Below, piece after piece: positions 35,153 to 46,731 of a stretch of DNA of 64,000 bases. Position 1 is the first letter of the stretch. Every line of letters begins with the position of its first letter. Below the pieces are notes generated by a model. That model did not search any database. It was not told the origin of the DNA and saw only the letters and a program-made list of their open reading frames with translations. The position numbers and the translations under genes were made by a program. Source of the DNA: Cladopsammia gracilis (taxonomy: Eukaryota > Cnidaria > Anthozoa > Scleractinia > Dendrophylliidae); NCBI GenBank assembly GCA_022457155.1, contig JAJGOT010000123.1:1630501-1694500 (forward strand), given 5' to 3'.

Positions 35153-35371
35153 TTTGGAGCAATTTCTTCGACAATTCCTCCTCCTCCAAGGTACATGTTA
35201 GTATTTAGGTTCAAGTGCGAAAGGCCTGCTGGGGAGGATCCATTGACACGCACACCATTCACCTCTAGGTATCCCATAATGCCGTTTCTGTAAGCGCGGA
35301 GGTGGTTCCATTCATTTATCTTGACGCGTTGATCATAAACGATAATGGCAGCGCCTTCACCCAAGTCATAG
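35153..35371 (-). CDS. L3 exon 2: middle of LamG-a
   Basis: Protein identical to L1 and L2 (YDLGEGAAIIVYD, INEWNHLRAYRNG, NMYLGGG). Phase 2 on both sides with intact acceptor and GTAAGA donor. Confidence 0.8.
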
Positions 35372-35937
35372 CTGGAGGGACAAGATACAAAAACAATTTA
35401 GGTTCTTATTAGCTGGTTAAACTTGGTTATGTTGTGGTTCAAATTTTTCATTGGTTTGAAAATTTCCAAATCAGTAACGTTTAGTCTCAGATAATGATAA
35501 TGAATCTGAGAAAAAGGAAAATGAGCACGAAATTGGCTTTGAAAATTTTTAACCCTCGGACGTACAAGGCGGGGGGGGGGGGGGGGGGGGGAGGGTGGAT
35601 GCCAGCCATTTTGGATAACGTCACGGACCCGTAGCATGGCCACAACCCATAACATTTACCTTATCTTGTAGAGCACATCACAGGCTATCTATTGGACATA
35701 AAATATTTCCGAAATATTGCAATACCGCAAAAACCAACGGAGGAGGAGGTTACAACAACCCCTCTTGTACCACGGTGGGGGTATAAGTTTGCGTGAACGT
35801 CCGAGGGTTAAACACAAAAAATTGAAACCACAACGGATAAGATGAAAAAGGAGGTCGTGGTCGGGAGAGGGGTTGCAATCCCCGTTAGTCCCTCCCCTAG
35901 CTCCACTGCTGTTTACATTGTACATCAAGCAACATAC

Positions 35938-36124
35938 CTGAAGATTACCCTTCCACGTTTTAGGATGATGAAGATGTAGTCATCGCTGGCATTTTTGCCT
36001 GAATTGAACAGGATGCCGGTTTGGCTAATGGGCCTAAAGTCCATTTCAATGTCTGCTTTAATCTTAATTTGTGTCAAGGGTTTGTACTCCATGTAAGAAT
36101 CGCCTTTGAATCCCACAGATACAT
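35938..36124 (-). CDS. L3 exon 1: start of LamG-a
   Basis: DVSVGFKGDSYMEYKPL, LamG opening strands, NAS sequon. No Kazal module precedes it. The exon upstream in transcription order is L4 exon 6, whose phase-1 donor at 37558 completes the Asp codon (G+AT), giving a continuous EGF-to-LamG junction. Confidence 0.8.
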
Positions 36125-37178
36125 CTAACGAAAGAATGACAAAAAGTAGGGAAATTAGTATAGTTCAAACTTATTTTTTGCGCGATCTTGATGAACTGAA
36201 AAATTCTCTTATAAATTTTGAAATATTTGGTCGAACTGTTCACTGAAAAGAGAGAAAGTAAGGGTCCCTCTTTTTTTTGGCAAAACCGACAAAAATGCAC
36301 AACTAACAGGAAAGCTATCGACGCTGTTAGCTGAACTGCTAGCACACGTCGAGTCGAGATGTTTCTTACATTAGAAATAACGTGACAAATATTATTCACC
36401 AGCCGAGATGAAGGAATATTGTCCTCGCTTTTTCCTTTTTTTTAAAGAAAAGAACTCGACCAGCATTTCTTTATTTGGACCGCAGGCTTGATCAGTAACA
36501 AGGACGCCCAAGCTCAGGGATGACGTACATGATGACGTACATGTAGTATATGATTGGCTGTTTATTTGTAGTACCCACCCTGTTGGTCAGGTATATCTTG
36601 TTCTTGAGATTAATAGCGAGATCACGCATCACGTTTACGGCAAGCGCGAACGAAAGAAAATATCAGGTGATCACGATTTTCCCGCTTTTTTCACGTTTGC
36701 CATTTTCAACGCGAACAAGACTGTTTTCACGTTCGTAGACAACGTAAGTATTTATTTTCATATTTTGAACCGTTCTACTAAATTGATACCTTCATTTGTC
36801 AGCCCAAAGCCCTTTTACTTTCAATGTTCTATGTGAAATAACTAGTAAAATGTAAATTAACACACAAATAGAGCGAAAACGTATACGTAGGAAGGAAGCG
36901 AAGTGATGGTAAAATTATCACACTGTTGGGCTGTAATATTTACACAAGTCTCTAAAACATCTTAAAATCTTACCAAATGAAACAACACTTAGTTAAGCTT
37001 ATACTCTAGAGAGTTACCTGCCCGATTTTATCTTCTTTTGTGAGTTTATGTAAAGTATATCAGTATATCATGTACAGTATAACAGCGATCTCGTGTTAGC
37101 CGTTTGCCGTAGAACGCCTAATGCAATGTGTAACCCCTTATCTAAAGACAGACGTCCAGTGGTCAAGTGATAAGTCTT

Positions 37179-37266
37179 TAGCCTGTGAACAGGCTTCTTT
37201 TTGGGGTATTGGGTTAGGTTTAAGCACGGACTGGGGAAGAGGGAAGGGGTGACGAAGTCTGTGGAC
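37179..37266. mobile_element. Truncated transposon left end at the L4-L3 junction
   Basis: Same arrangement as at 3911: TAAGTCTT, TIR, about 88 bp of element with a different small internal deletion, then the same GTGGACTT|ATTATT junction. A shared junction means the L-L duplication happened once and was then copied. Confidence 0.8.
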
Positions 37267-37413
37267 TTATTATTATCATTATCATTATCGTTATCATTAT
37301 CATTATCATTATCATTATCATTATCATTATCATTATCATTATCATTATCATTATCATTATCATTATCATTATCATTATCATTATCATTATCATTATCATT
37401 ATCATTATCATCA

Positions 37414-37444
<31 letters not shown>

Positions 37445-37449
37445 TATTA
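37267..37449. repeat. ATT/ATC microsatellite 3' of L4
   Basis: About 180 bp, mostly ATTATC units; a longer version of the tract at 4001-4114. Confidence 0.9.
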
Positions 37450-37537
37450 AGAGCTGCTACACCGCTTCCCAGGTTTCCCCAACTAAGAAAATGGGAACAG
37501 TGAATTTGCTATGAGAAACAGACCCTCGTTAACTTAA

Positions 37538-37820
37538 TCAAGGATCACGAAATTCACCTAAGATCTCGCACTGTCGACCAGTGTAACCAATCTTGCAGTC
37601 GCACCAGAAGTCTTCACGCCTTTCTACGCAACTTCCTGTATTTAGGCATTCCGCATCCTTGCATCCACACTTCTTCACAGCAACAAACGTTCGGACATCG
37701 GAATTATCTTCCGCTTTAAACTGGGACAAGTCTTGTGGGCTCTCTCGCAATTCCTCGTCTTCTGTTTCAAATTCTCGGATGCAGCCGGTGAAACCCACGG
37801 CCACTCCAGTCCTTTGGAAA
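37538..37820 (-). CDS. L4 exon 6: end of LamG-b plus EGF, with stop or splice-on
   Basis: Same layout as L2 exon 6 and with the same CLNTGSC and YTGRQC residues. Stop TGA at 37540-37538, donor TTAG|GTGAAT at 37558. Since L3 follows 1.4 kb downstream with a matching phase, this exon is the best candidate for an internal exon of a K-L-L gene. Confidence 0.8.
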
Positions 37821-38799
37821 CTGGAAGAGGATTTGTGTTAAACGCAGGAATGGATTGGATCAACAACAGCAACAAGAACAACAACAACAACAACAACCCA
37901 AACGTAAGTAACAATTTCGAATATTGGTGCTGTGTTGTAAGAGAATGCAGTACCTTAGGACGATCTTTCAGTAGAGCTTATTTGTATATATTAAGGGTGT
38001 TTGCACTAATAATTTATGCGCATCCTTACCGTGCATGTGATTCTTGTCCCATGCCATGTCATGTATCGAAGAAAAAGAAAGAAATCTATCCAAACAAAGT
38101 TGGTAGCCGTTGCGTTAACTTTGCATGGATTTGACTCTTTTGGATGGTCGGAGACCCCTATGTTCTTTGTAGATCGGTTTCTTTACTGATTTTCAACACG
38201 TTTTGAAAAAAATAGCACATAAAAACTGTGTTGTAAGTACAAGCTATCAGCCGTTGAATGCCGGTCTTATTTTAGCTGTATGGCGTTTGTAAATACTACC
38301 CTTAAGGTAAAGTTTAATTGATATTGCATTGGTTTGCATTGCATTGTTTTGCATTGCGTTGTTTTGCATTGCATTGCATTGCACTGCACTGCACTGTATT
38401 GTATTGTATTGTATTCCGGTCTTATTTGAGCTATACGGCGTTTGTAAATACGCATTGCATTGCATTGTATTGTATTTTATTATTCGATATGGAATTCTAG
38501 AATGCAAATACGCATCAAAACGAGTGCGAATATGACCGAGCGCTAGGAAAAACAGTTTCAAAAACTTAGTTTTAGGAGAAGATTACTGTCGCATAATAAA
38601 CAATTTATTCAGCGTAAAGTTGTGTAATACGGCTGGGTATTTTTACTCGTCAAAAAGGCTCGAAAAAATAAAAACTGACTCGTAAAACTATTTAGCCGTA
38701 TTACACAACTTCATGATGAATAACCACCATGTATTGTATTGCATTGTACTGCATTGCATTGTATAGCATTGCATGGCATTAAATTACTTAACTACTCAC

Positions 38800-39021
38800 A
38801 TTATGTTTTGGTTTACGCTTATTCCTCCGCCAAGGTACATTTGAGCTTGTTGTAGGTCCAGATTGGTCCACTCGCCGACCGCCACACCCCGGAATATATT
38901 GATGGAGTCGACTATCAGTATTCCTTGTAAACCTACGCGGATAACTTCCACATGGTACCACTGGTTCAGGACCAGATTAAAATTTGTGGAAATTATTGCT
39001 TTGCCTTTTCCAAGGTTAAAT
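38800..39021 (-). CDS. L4 exon 5: middle of LamG-b
   Basis: Retains the hallmark Trp (LNQWYHVEVIRVGLQG) and QQAQMYLGGG. Near-identical to L2. Phase 2-2, CATTAG acceptor and GTGAGT donor. Confidence 0.8.
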
Positions 39022-39766
39022 CTAATGAGAGAAAAAAACAAAGGAAATTAATCAAGGAATCAAGAAATTAGGACAAAAATCAACCATACAAATAAAGCAA
39101 AGGAATGAACTACTAAAAATGAATAAATGGATAAATAAAAGAAATGAATGACGGGTTGAAAATGAATAAATGAATTCATAAATGAGCGAGTGAGGGAGAA
39201 AATGAATGATGAAATAAATATTTAAATTAAATAAATGGATGAATTAATCAATTAATTAATTAATGAACGGTGCATGGACGGATGGATGGATGAATGAATG
39301 AATGGTGCATATATGGTGAATGAACGAATTAATTAATTAATTAATTAATTAATTAATGAACGGTGCATGGACGGATGGATGGATGGATGAGTGGGGGAGT
39401 GAATAAATGAACTAATGTATCAATCAATCAATCGATGGCAGATAGAAGTTAGACAAATTTAAAAGAAGACCCTTCTGAGCTATTTTACTTCCATTTTTCT
39501 AACAGAAAGTCACATAGTTCAAAAGTTAGCTAAAGAAGAATGCCCTAGGGAATGCATACTTGCATACATTTATTTCCACCAATTTCTTATCTACTACTCG
39601 CCGTTCCAACAACTGTTCGATTTTGCTGCTGTAGTAAAACGTGGAGTTTTATCTGTTTATTGTATATGTATAAAAATAGGCAGTCTATGACTGCATGTAG
39701 CTTACTGCGCCTGTTATTACTTAGATTATCGTAGGATTTCCTGGCCCGCTAATGGCACGACCTTAC

Positions 39767-39962
39767 CTCAGTTCCAGCTTTCCTCCTCTCATGGCTAGTG
39801 AGATAAAGTCTTGCGCTGACCCAGAATACATTATAAGCCCTACGCCCTGTTCTGGTCGGATGTCCAAAATGGCGGCGAATTCATCTTTTCTGAGAACCAG
39901 TGGTTGAAACTGAATGTAGGAATCACTTATGCTTGTACCACCTTGGAAATATGGTACGTTGG
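39767..39962 (-). CDS. L4 exon 4: start of LamG-b
   Basis: ANVPYFQGGTSISDSYIQF, FAAILDIRPEQGVGLIMYSG; V-type like L2. Phase 1 in, phase 2 out. Splice sites as in the other copies. Confidence 0.8.
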
Positions 39963-40573
39963 CTGAAAACGAACAATAAAAATCAGTATCATCATCAAAG
40001 TTCACCTTCAAATGCCACTGCATACTTAGGCAGATCGGTCTTTTTTCATAATGATTATAAGCATTTATTTTTTTTATTATTTTTTTTTTATTTATTATTT
40101 TTTTTATTGTTATTGTTTATACAACAGTTACTTACATAGCTCATACACAAGTCATAAACCCTTACATCCTTACACTTACGCTAATCACACTAACAATACA
40201 TTTAACCGTCAACTACTCAGCTACTAATAATAACAATGAAATTAAGGGAAAAAACGATTCTATTGAAACTACGACCATTTAACATAAAGTATAAAATACA
40301 TGCTGTCATCCGCTTACTATGCACAATTTTCTATATGATATGCCACATAACAAAAGGGTTCATGTCTGTTGTGTCACGTAGTGTAGTGGATCATTTTGTT
40401 CTTTTTCGCTATTAGGCAGATAGGTGATGAGAAAGAGATTTTTTTTTAAAAGCTTCTCTTGTTTATATTAGGTAAGTAAATTATTGTTAAGAAATATCGC
40501 CAAGACTCTTTATAAAAGGAACAACAAAACAAACGATGGACGCTGAAGACATATAGTAACTACATTGACGAAC

Positions 40574-40806
40574 CTCTGTTTTCGCAGCGATCACCCAAAA
40601 ATCCCTTAGGGCATCTGCATTTGACCTCGTTTTCCACAAAGCAGTCTCCTCCGTGAAAACACGGGGTCATCATACACTGGTCAAAACTGCTGTTCATGAC
40701 TGCGTTGTATTGTCCAAGAGGGTGGTCAGATAATTGACCGGGGAACACGAGGCCGTAGCGTTCACCATTAATGGTGAGGTTGGCAATGGATCCGAAAAAT
40801 CCAGCT
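40574..40806 (-). CDS. L4 exon 3: end of LamG-a plus EGF
   Basis: Protein identical to L1 and L2 exon 3. The flanking intron (39963-40573) is the most diverged of the five, with several small deletions around 40140-40560, while the exon is conserved. Confidence 0.8.
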
Positions 40807-41998
40807 CTTGTTGTGAGAAGAATGAAATAACTGAAATAACAACAAATATGCCGTCGCGTTACAAAAATGTAAATGAACAATACATCATAGATAATGTTGA
40901 AGTCCTTATAAATAAGATTTTCGATTTTGACTCTCTATAACCGAGACCGAATCGTGGTCCGAAGAAGTTGACTCATTGCGTTCTCCTTAACCCTTTGACA
41001 CCCAAGAGCGCCAAAAAGCAAAATTCAAGAAAAGAAGAAAATTTTATTTCATAAAATATTGAAAAACAGATGGTACCATGGAAAAAATACTGCCAAAGAG
41101 GTTTCATTTGAGTGTTCTAAAACTCACTATTAATTCATGACGAGAACACAAAGGAAATCACTGCCGTGAAGGAGGTTTGGATACCCGGTCTTAATTAGCG
41201 TAGATTTTGGCGATTTTATTCCTTCGTTTACTCCGCATTTAATGATCAGTTTGAGCAGCTATATCAAACATTAGAAAGAGTGTTTCATCACATGTCCAAA
41301 CACCTCGAGGTGGGAGTTAAAAATGCTCGGCTGCGCCTCGTTTTTCAACCCACTTATCGGTGTTTGGATATCCTGATGAAACACTCTTCCTCTTGTTTGA
41401 TATATTACTTCACACCATGAATTTCGTCAACACACTCAAAAGTTAGAACTACACTAAGTGTCTCCATAACTGACTCTGGGAGTGAAAGGGCAACTTTACC
41501 AGGCCCCTCACCGAGAGCACCCACCAAAGTTAGCCAATCAGACAACGCGAATTCAATTGACGGGCACGCCTCCTCGCAAACTTGATCACGATGGAATGTT
41601 ATCTTATCGTTTCGCGCATATCACGGGAGTGTAACGTTAGTTACAAAACACTATTGCTTCACACATCCACAGTTACGAGAATGATTATAAGAATTAACTG
41701 GTATTAGTATAAATCTACTAGCGTTCTATCACGAATGCTGTTCTCTTATTGGCTACGCTACTCACTATCTATTCTGTTGTAGACAGTGAGTAGAATGAGT
41801 AGCCTAATGGCGGCCGCTTCTTCGCGTTTTCGAAGTGTATTTGTTGTTAAGTTTTGAACGTCTAGTAGATTTATACTAAAACTTCGCCCTCATCAACAAT
41901 CACGCGATAGAAATCTCAAGCTCATAATCTCACGGTAAGGCGCGTCGCACTGTTATCGAATGCAGCAACGAACAAGAACCATGAGATAACTTTCTTAC

Positions 41999-42217
41999 TT
42001 TGGAGCAATTTCTTCGACAATTCCTCCTCCTCCAAGGTACATGTTAGTATTTAAGTTTAAGTGCGAAAGGCCTGCTGGGGTGTATCCATTGACACGCACA
42101 CCATTCACCTCTAGGTATCCCATAATGCCGTATCTGTAAGCGCGGAGGTGGTTCCATTCATTTATCTTGACGCGTTTATCATTAACGATAAAGGCAGCGC
42201 CTTTACCCAAGTCATAG
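41999..42217 (-). CDS. L4 exon 2: middle of LamG-a, diverged
   Basis: LamG core with the hallmark Trp (INEWNHLRAYRYG) but seven replacements against L2: YDLGKGAAFIVNDKRV for YDLGEGAAIIVYDQRV, RYG for RNG, and NGYTPAG for NGSSPAG. Frame, length and both splice sites are kept, so it looks functional. Two of the changes (E to K, I to F) are shared with L5. The adjacent intron lacks a MITE that the other four copies carry. Confidence 0.8.
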
Positions 42218-42776
42218 CTGGAGGGACAAGATACAAAAACAATTTAGGTTCTTATTAGCTGGTTAAACTTGGCTATGTTGTGGTTCAAATTTTTCATTGG
42301 TTTGAAAATTTCCAAATCAGTAACGTTTAGTCTCAGATAATGATAATGAATCTGAGAAAAAGGAAAATGAGCACGAAACTGGCTTTGAAAATGTTTAACC
42401 CTCGGACGTACAAGGGGGGGGGGGGGAGGGTGGATGCCAGCCATTTTGGATGACGTCACGGACCCCTAGCATGGCCACAACCCATAACATTTACCTTATC
42501 TTGTAGAGCACATCACAGGCTATCTATTGGACATAAAATATTTCCGAAATATTGCAATACCGCAAAAACCAACGGGGGAGGAGGTTGCAACAACCCCTCT
42601 TGTACCACGGTGGGGGTATAAGTTTGCGTGAACGTCCGAGGGTTAAACACAAAAAGTTTAAACCACAAAGGATAAGATGAAAAAGGGGGGTCGTGGTCGG
42701 GAGAGGGGTTGCAATCCCTGTTAGTCCCCTCCCCCCTAGCTCCACTGCTGTTTACATTGTACATCAAGCAACATAC

Positions 42777-42963
42777 CTGAAGATTACCCTTCCACGTTTT
42801 AGGATGATGAAGATGTAGTTATTGCTGGCATTTTTGCCTGAATTGAACAGAATGCCGGTTTGGCTAATGGGCCTAAAGTCCATTTCAATGTCTGCTTTGA
42901 TGTTAATTTGTGTCAAGGGTTTGTACTCCATGTAAGAATCGCCTTTGAATCCCACAGATACAT
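42777..42963 (-). CDS. L4 exon 1: start of LamG-a
   Basis: DVSVGFKGDSYMEYKPLTQI, GILFNSGKNASNNY. Phase 1 entry matches the intact 117-nt K4 linker at 44610-44726, giving a Tyr codon (T+AT) at the join. The K4-L4 intron is short and has no transposon. Confidence 0.8.
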
Positions 42964-44609
42964 CTAACGAAAGAATGACAAAAAGTAGGGAAATTAGTAT
43001 AGTTCAAACTTATTTTTTGCGCGATCTTGATGAACTGAAAAATTCTCTTATAAATTTTGAAATATTTGGTCGAACTGTTCACTGAACAGAGAGAAAGTAA
43101 GGGTCCCTCTATTTTTTTGGCAAAACCGACAAAAATGCACAACTAACAGGAAAGCTATCGACGCTGTTAGCTGAACTGCTAGCACACGTCGAGTCGAGAT
43201 GTTTCCTACATTAGAAATAACGTGACAAATATTATTCACCAACCGAGATGAAGGAATATTGTCCTCGCTTTTTCCTTTTTTTTAAAGAAAAGAACTCGAC
43301 CAGCATTTCCTTATTTGGACCGCAGGCTTGATCAGTAACAAGGACGCCAAAGCTCAGGGATGACGTACATGATGACATACATGTAGTATATGATTGGCTG
43401 TTTATTTGTAGTACCCACCCTGTTTGTCAGGTATATCTTGTTCTTGAGATTAATAGCGAGATCACGCATCACGTTTACGGCAAGCGGGAGCGAAAGAAAA
43501 TATCACGTGATCACGATTTTCCCGCTTTTTTCACGTTTGCCATTTTCAACGCGAACAAGACTGTTTTCACGTTCGTAGACAACGTGAGTATTTATTTTCA
43601 AATTTTGAACCGTTCTACTAAATTGATACCTTCATTTGTCAGCCCAAAGCCCTTTTACTTTCAATGTTCTATGTGAAATAACTAGTAAAATGTAAATTAA
43701 CACACAAATAGAGCGAAAACGTATACGTAGGAAGGAAGCGAAGTGATGGTAAAATTATCACACTGTTGGGCTGTAATATTTACACAAGTCTCTAAAACAT
43801 CTTAAAATCTTACCAAATGAAACAACACTTACTTAAGCTTATACTCTAGAGAGTTACCTGCCTGCATTTTATCTTCTTTAGTGAGTTTATGTAAAGTATA
43901 TCAGTATATTATGTACAGTATAACAGCGATCTCGTGTTAGCCGTTTGCTGTAGAACGCCTAATGCAATGTGTAACCCCTTATCTAAAGACAGACGTCCAG
44001 TGGTCAAGTGATAAGTCTTGGTCTCTGCTGTTGTGCTGTATCCCATTAGTCAAGTGTGGAAATAAGGATCGAAGAACATAATAGTGGGAGGGGGTGTTCG
44101 TACTGACTAGCATCCCATCCAGGGGGTGCAGGAACAGTACTCTAAGTCACTTAATGTTACAGAAAGATAGGTAACGGCTTCATAGGACAAATGGCTCATA
44201 AAAAGACGAAAGATGTACTGATTTACAGGTATGAAGGAAAAAAAAAAAAAGAAAGAAAGAAAAGACTTTGAGCCCGTTACAATAAAGTCATGAGTTAAAA
44301 GGATAAGGTACTGAATAGCCACAAGCATGCGCACTAAGGCAACAATGGTAGAGGGTATTAACCTTGTAGCTACCGAAAAAATCAGTAATGAGTGAGCCTG
44401 TGAGCTAGCAGCCATGCACAGCTGTTTCGGCCTTGTTAGGCCTCGTCAGCATGGCATAGATAACACATAAGCTCAAGATTTCCACATGAAATATATCAAG
44501 TGATTCAACGAAAGGATTGTCATTGAAGAAATCATCACGCAAAACTAGTCGTAAAAGGAGTAGTAAAAGAAAAGGAAATTCAAGACAAAGTAAAAGATCT
44601 AGAACTTAC

Positions 44610-44726
44610 ACCGTGGAAGTTGTTTCTTTAAAGAGAAACCAAAACTAGACTCTGCAATACCTAGGCGTCTCTACACCTCTCTACCAGACCTCTCAGCAGG
44701 ACGTGGGCAGTTTCTACCGGTACACA
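44610..44726 (-). CDS. K4 linker exon
   Basis: 117-nt phase 1-1 exon between the Kazal repeats and LamG-a: VCTGRNCPRPAERSGREV, then FGFSLKKQLPR. Acceptor CTCTTCAG, donor GTAAGT. Unrecognised as a domain; basic, two cysteines. Conserved in K5 and, with a 2-nt defect, in K2. Called from splice sites, matching phase and conservation. Confidence 0.55.
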
Positions 44727-44842
44727 CTGAAGAGAGTACAAAAGGTTACATTGACGAAGAGACAAGATTGACGCAAAGAGAAAGATAGAAAATACTTGTT
44801 CTTTGCATAGTTTTTTGCGGAATACCTTAAGGGATCAAATGC

Positions 44843-45060
44843 TGGTTCCCGGATGAGTATGAGTTAGTTCCCGGATGAGCAAAAATTTGGTTCCGGCCGG
44901 ATTAGCAACAGTTAGTTCCCGGATGAGCAAGCGTTAGTTCCCAGATAAGTACTAGCTCGTTCCTAGGGAAGCAGGAAGGAGTTCCCGGATAAATTCGAGC
45001 TCATTCCGGGATGAGGTTAAAGGTATTTCCAGGATAACTACGAGCTAGGTCCCGGATGAG
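44843..45060. repeat. Degenerate GTTCCCGGATGAG minisatellite (K4)
   Basis: K4 copy of the repeat next to E11. Confidence 0.8.
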
Positions 45061-45073
45061 ATGGAATACGCAC

Positions 45074-45283
45074 CACACTGTCCTTGCTTAGCCACCGTAA
45101 TGCGAGTTTGAGTTTTGCAGGACTCTACTTGCAGTGTACACTGGTTAGGATATGTGTGTCCGTCACTGCCACACACTGGATTAAAGAACAGTGGACACTG
45201 CTTTGGACAGACACATTGAAGAGAACCGTCCAGTTGAGCTTTGCACCTGGCGTAGAAGTCGCATTTGAGAAGAGCACAAGGAG
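45074..45283 (-). CDS. K4 E11: Kazal domain
   Basis: Intact 210-nt phase 1-1 exon: APCALLKCDFYARC, CVCPKQCPLFFNPVCGSDGH, TYPNQC, ESCKTQT, QGQC. Acceptor CTCTTAG, donor GTGCGT. It is the in-frame reference for the shifted K2 copy. Confidence 0.78.
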
Positions 45284-45606
45284 CTAAGAGAAAATGAAAA
45301 AAGGAGAGAACAAAGAGAAAAGAATGTTATCGTTTCTTAGAACTACATCTTTAAATTCAGAGGAAGCTCGTATAGATTTTCAGCAGAAATTGCAGAGAAA
45401 CTAGAAAAAAAAAACAGATTGAGAACAAAACAGGACTGAAAAAATAGGAGGGATTAACAAACGGTAACCATAGTAACTCACTACACGGTCCTCGCTGTCA
45501 CACGGCAAAGCCTCGTCTTTGTTTGCAAGCGTCGGCTCGAAGGAAACATTCGTTGATGTACGTTTTCCCGTTGCTGCCACAAACTGGCTCCAGGGATAAA
45601 CTGCAT

Positions 45607-45805
45607 TTCTCATTTCTCACTTCTCAACCCCGTTGAAGTCCTGAATTTTTTTCAGGCTTCTTTTCGCAATTGCTTAAATTGCGTTCACAACTGCGAGGAT
45701 CATTCTTCATTTGATTTCATTTCCGCAGTTCATATATGATTTATTTCATATATATCATTTCACACTCACTCCTTTCACGGGAACATATGAACCTACAATT
45801 GACCT

Positions 45806-45840
<35 letters not shown>

Positions 45841-45846
45841 AGAGCA

Positions 45847-45880
<34 letters not shown>

Positions 45881-45970
45881 CCTTTGAAGTCCTGAATTTT
45901 TTTCAGGCTTCTTTTCGCAATTGCTTAAATTGCGTTCACAACTGCGAGGATCATTCTTCATTTGACTTCT
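45607..45970 (+). mobile_element. tRNA-headed SINE, tandem form, inside K4 E10
   Basis: The 360-bp insert carries the SINE body (GAAGTCCTGAATTTTTTTCAGG ends in GGATCATTCTTCATTTGA) twice, at about 45634-45713 and 45885-45965, with a tRNA-like head at 45821-45892 before the second. The body has two small hairpins: CCTGAA/TTCAGG and CGCAATT/AATTGCG. The flanks share CTTCTCA, a possible target duplication. From memory this SINE family is common in stony corals. Confidence 0.8.
45821..45892 (+). tRNA. tRNA-like SINE head (not a functional tRNA)
   Basis: The acceptor stem pairs fully (GGCTTCA with TGAAGTC), the D arm reads GCTCAGTTGGTAGAGC and the B box reads GGTTCAAACC. The anticodon stem has a mismatch and position 33 is C rather than T, so no reliable anticodon is assigned. 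Pol III promoter boxes could drive SINE transcription antisense to the host gene. Confidence 0.5.
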
Positions 45971-46524
45971 CATTGCATACACAAACAGCTTGTCCGTTCT
46001 ATCTCTCCACACATGAGGAATAGAAGCGACATTTGGTTTGAACGCATCCCAAGACTAAAACAGCAGAGATAGTTGAGAAAAGGGACAAAGACCAAAATCA
46101 GGAAACAAAAAGAAAACGAAAACTAGAAAGAAGTAATAGAAAGGAAGAGGATGGACAAAGAGGACAAAGAAGACTCCTAAATCTCCGACGGAAGTCAACC
46201 CTTTGACAGTCCGTAAACTGCTCGGATGCTTTCATCAACAGAAATACAAGTCTTGTTTTGACCTAGGCCATTTTGCAAGGTTCATATAAGTGAGTAACCT
46301 GCGAGGGCAGACAATAAGAGACGGAGAAACTGTCTTTCTTCGCAGGATAATATGTCACACACCTCCTGAATGCTACTAGGGTCAGTAATGTAGAAAGCGT
46401 CATGTATAGTTAAAACGAGAAAGCTGGTAAAAATATGGATTTTGATCGTGAAAGTAACAAACTGGGTTCAGCAAGTCAACTTGGAAAAAGGAAGAGGCAA
46501 GGAAAATAGACTCCGTTTTCTTAC

Positions 46525-46731
46525 AGCATTTCCCGTTATGCGCGAGTACCACAGTTCCGTTTGTTAGACACGTGTCCAAATCAAGAGCGCAGCGGTTCAA
46601 GTAAGTTTTCTTGTTGTTTCCACATACGGGATCATAAGCCAGACGACAGCTGCGTGGGCACTGGCAGGACTCCGACCCATCCTCCTGTAGCTCACATTTG
46701 GCGCCAAAAAGACAGCGCCTGCTGGTGCATG
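46525..46731 (-). CDS. K4 E9: Kazal domain
   Basis: 207-nt phase 1-1 exon with intact acceptor TTCCCAG and donor GTAAGA: CTSRRCLFGAKCELQ, CQCPRSCRLAYDPVCGNN, TYLNRC, DTCLTNGT, NGKC. All Kazal cysteines present, unlike the K2 copy. Confidence 0.8.

Larger units (their letters stand above)
45482..46054 (-). pseudogene. K4 E10: Kazal exon broken by a SINE and two stops
   Basis: The outer splice sites remain (acceptor GTTTTAG before 46054, donor GTGAGT after 45482), but the exon is 573 nt instead of 213. A 360-bp insertion at about 45607-45970 carries a tRNA-headed SINE and an extra SINE body. Two stops also appear in the original frame: TAG at 46001-45999 (a Ser codon in K2) and TGA at 45500-45498 (Leu in K2). 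The exon cannot encode a Kazal domain. K5 carries the same lesions, so they predate the K4/K5 split or were shared by exchange. Confidence 0.85.

Noticed and set aside
45821..45892. Functional tRNA gene
   Set aside because: It sits in a SINE with the SINE body directly attached, with a mismatched anticodon stem and no T at position 33.
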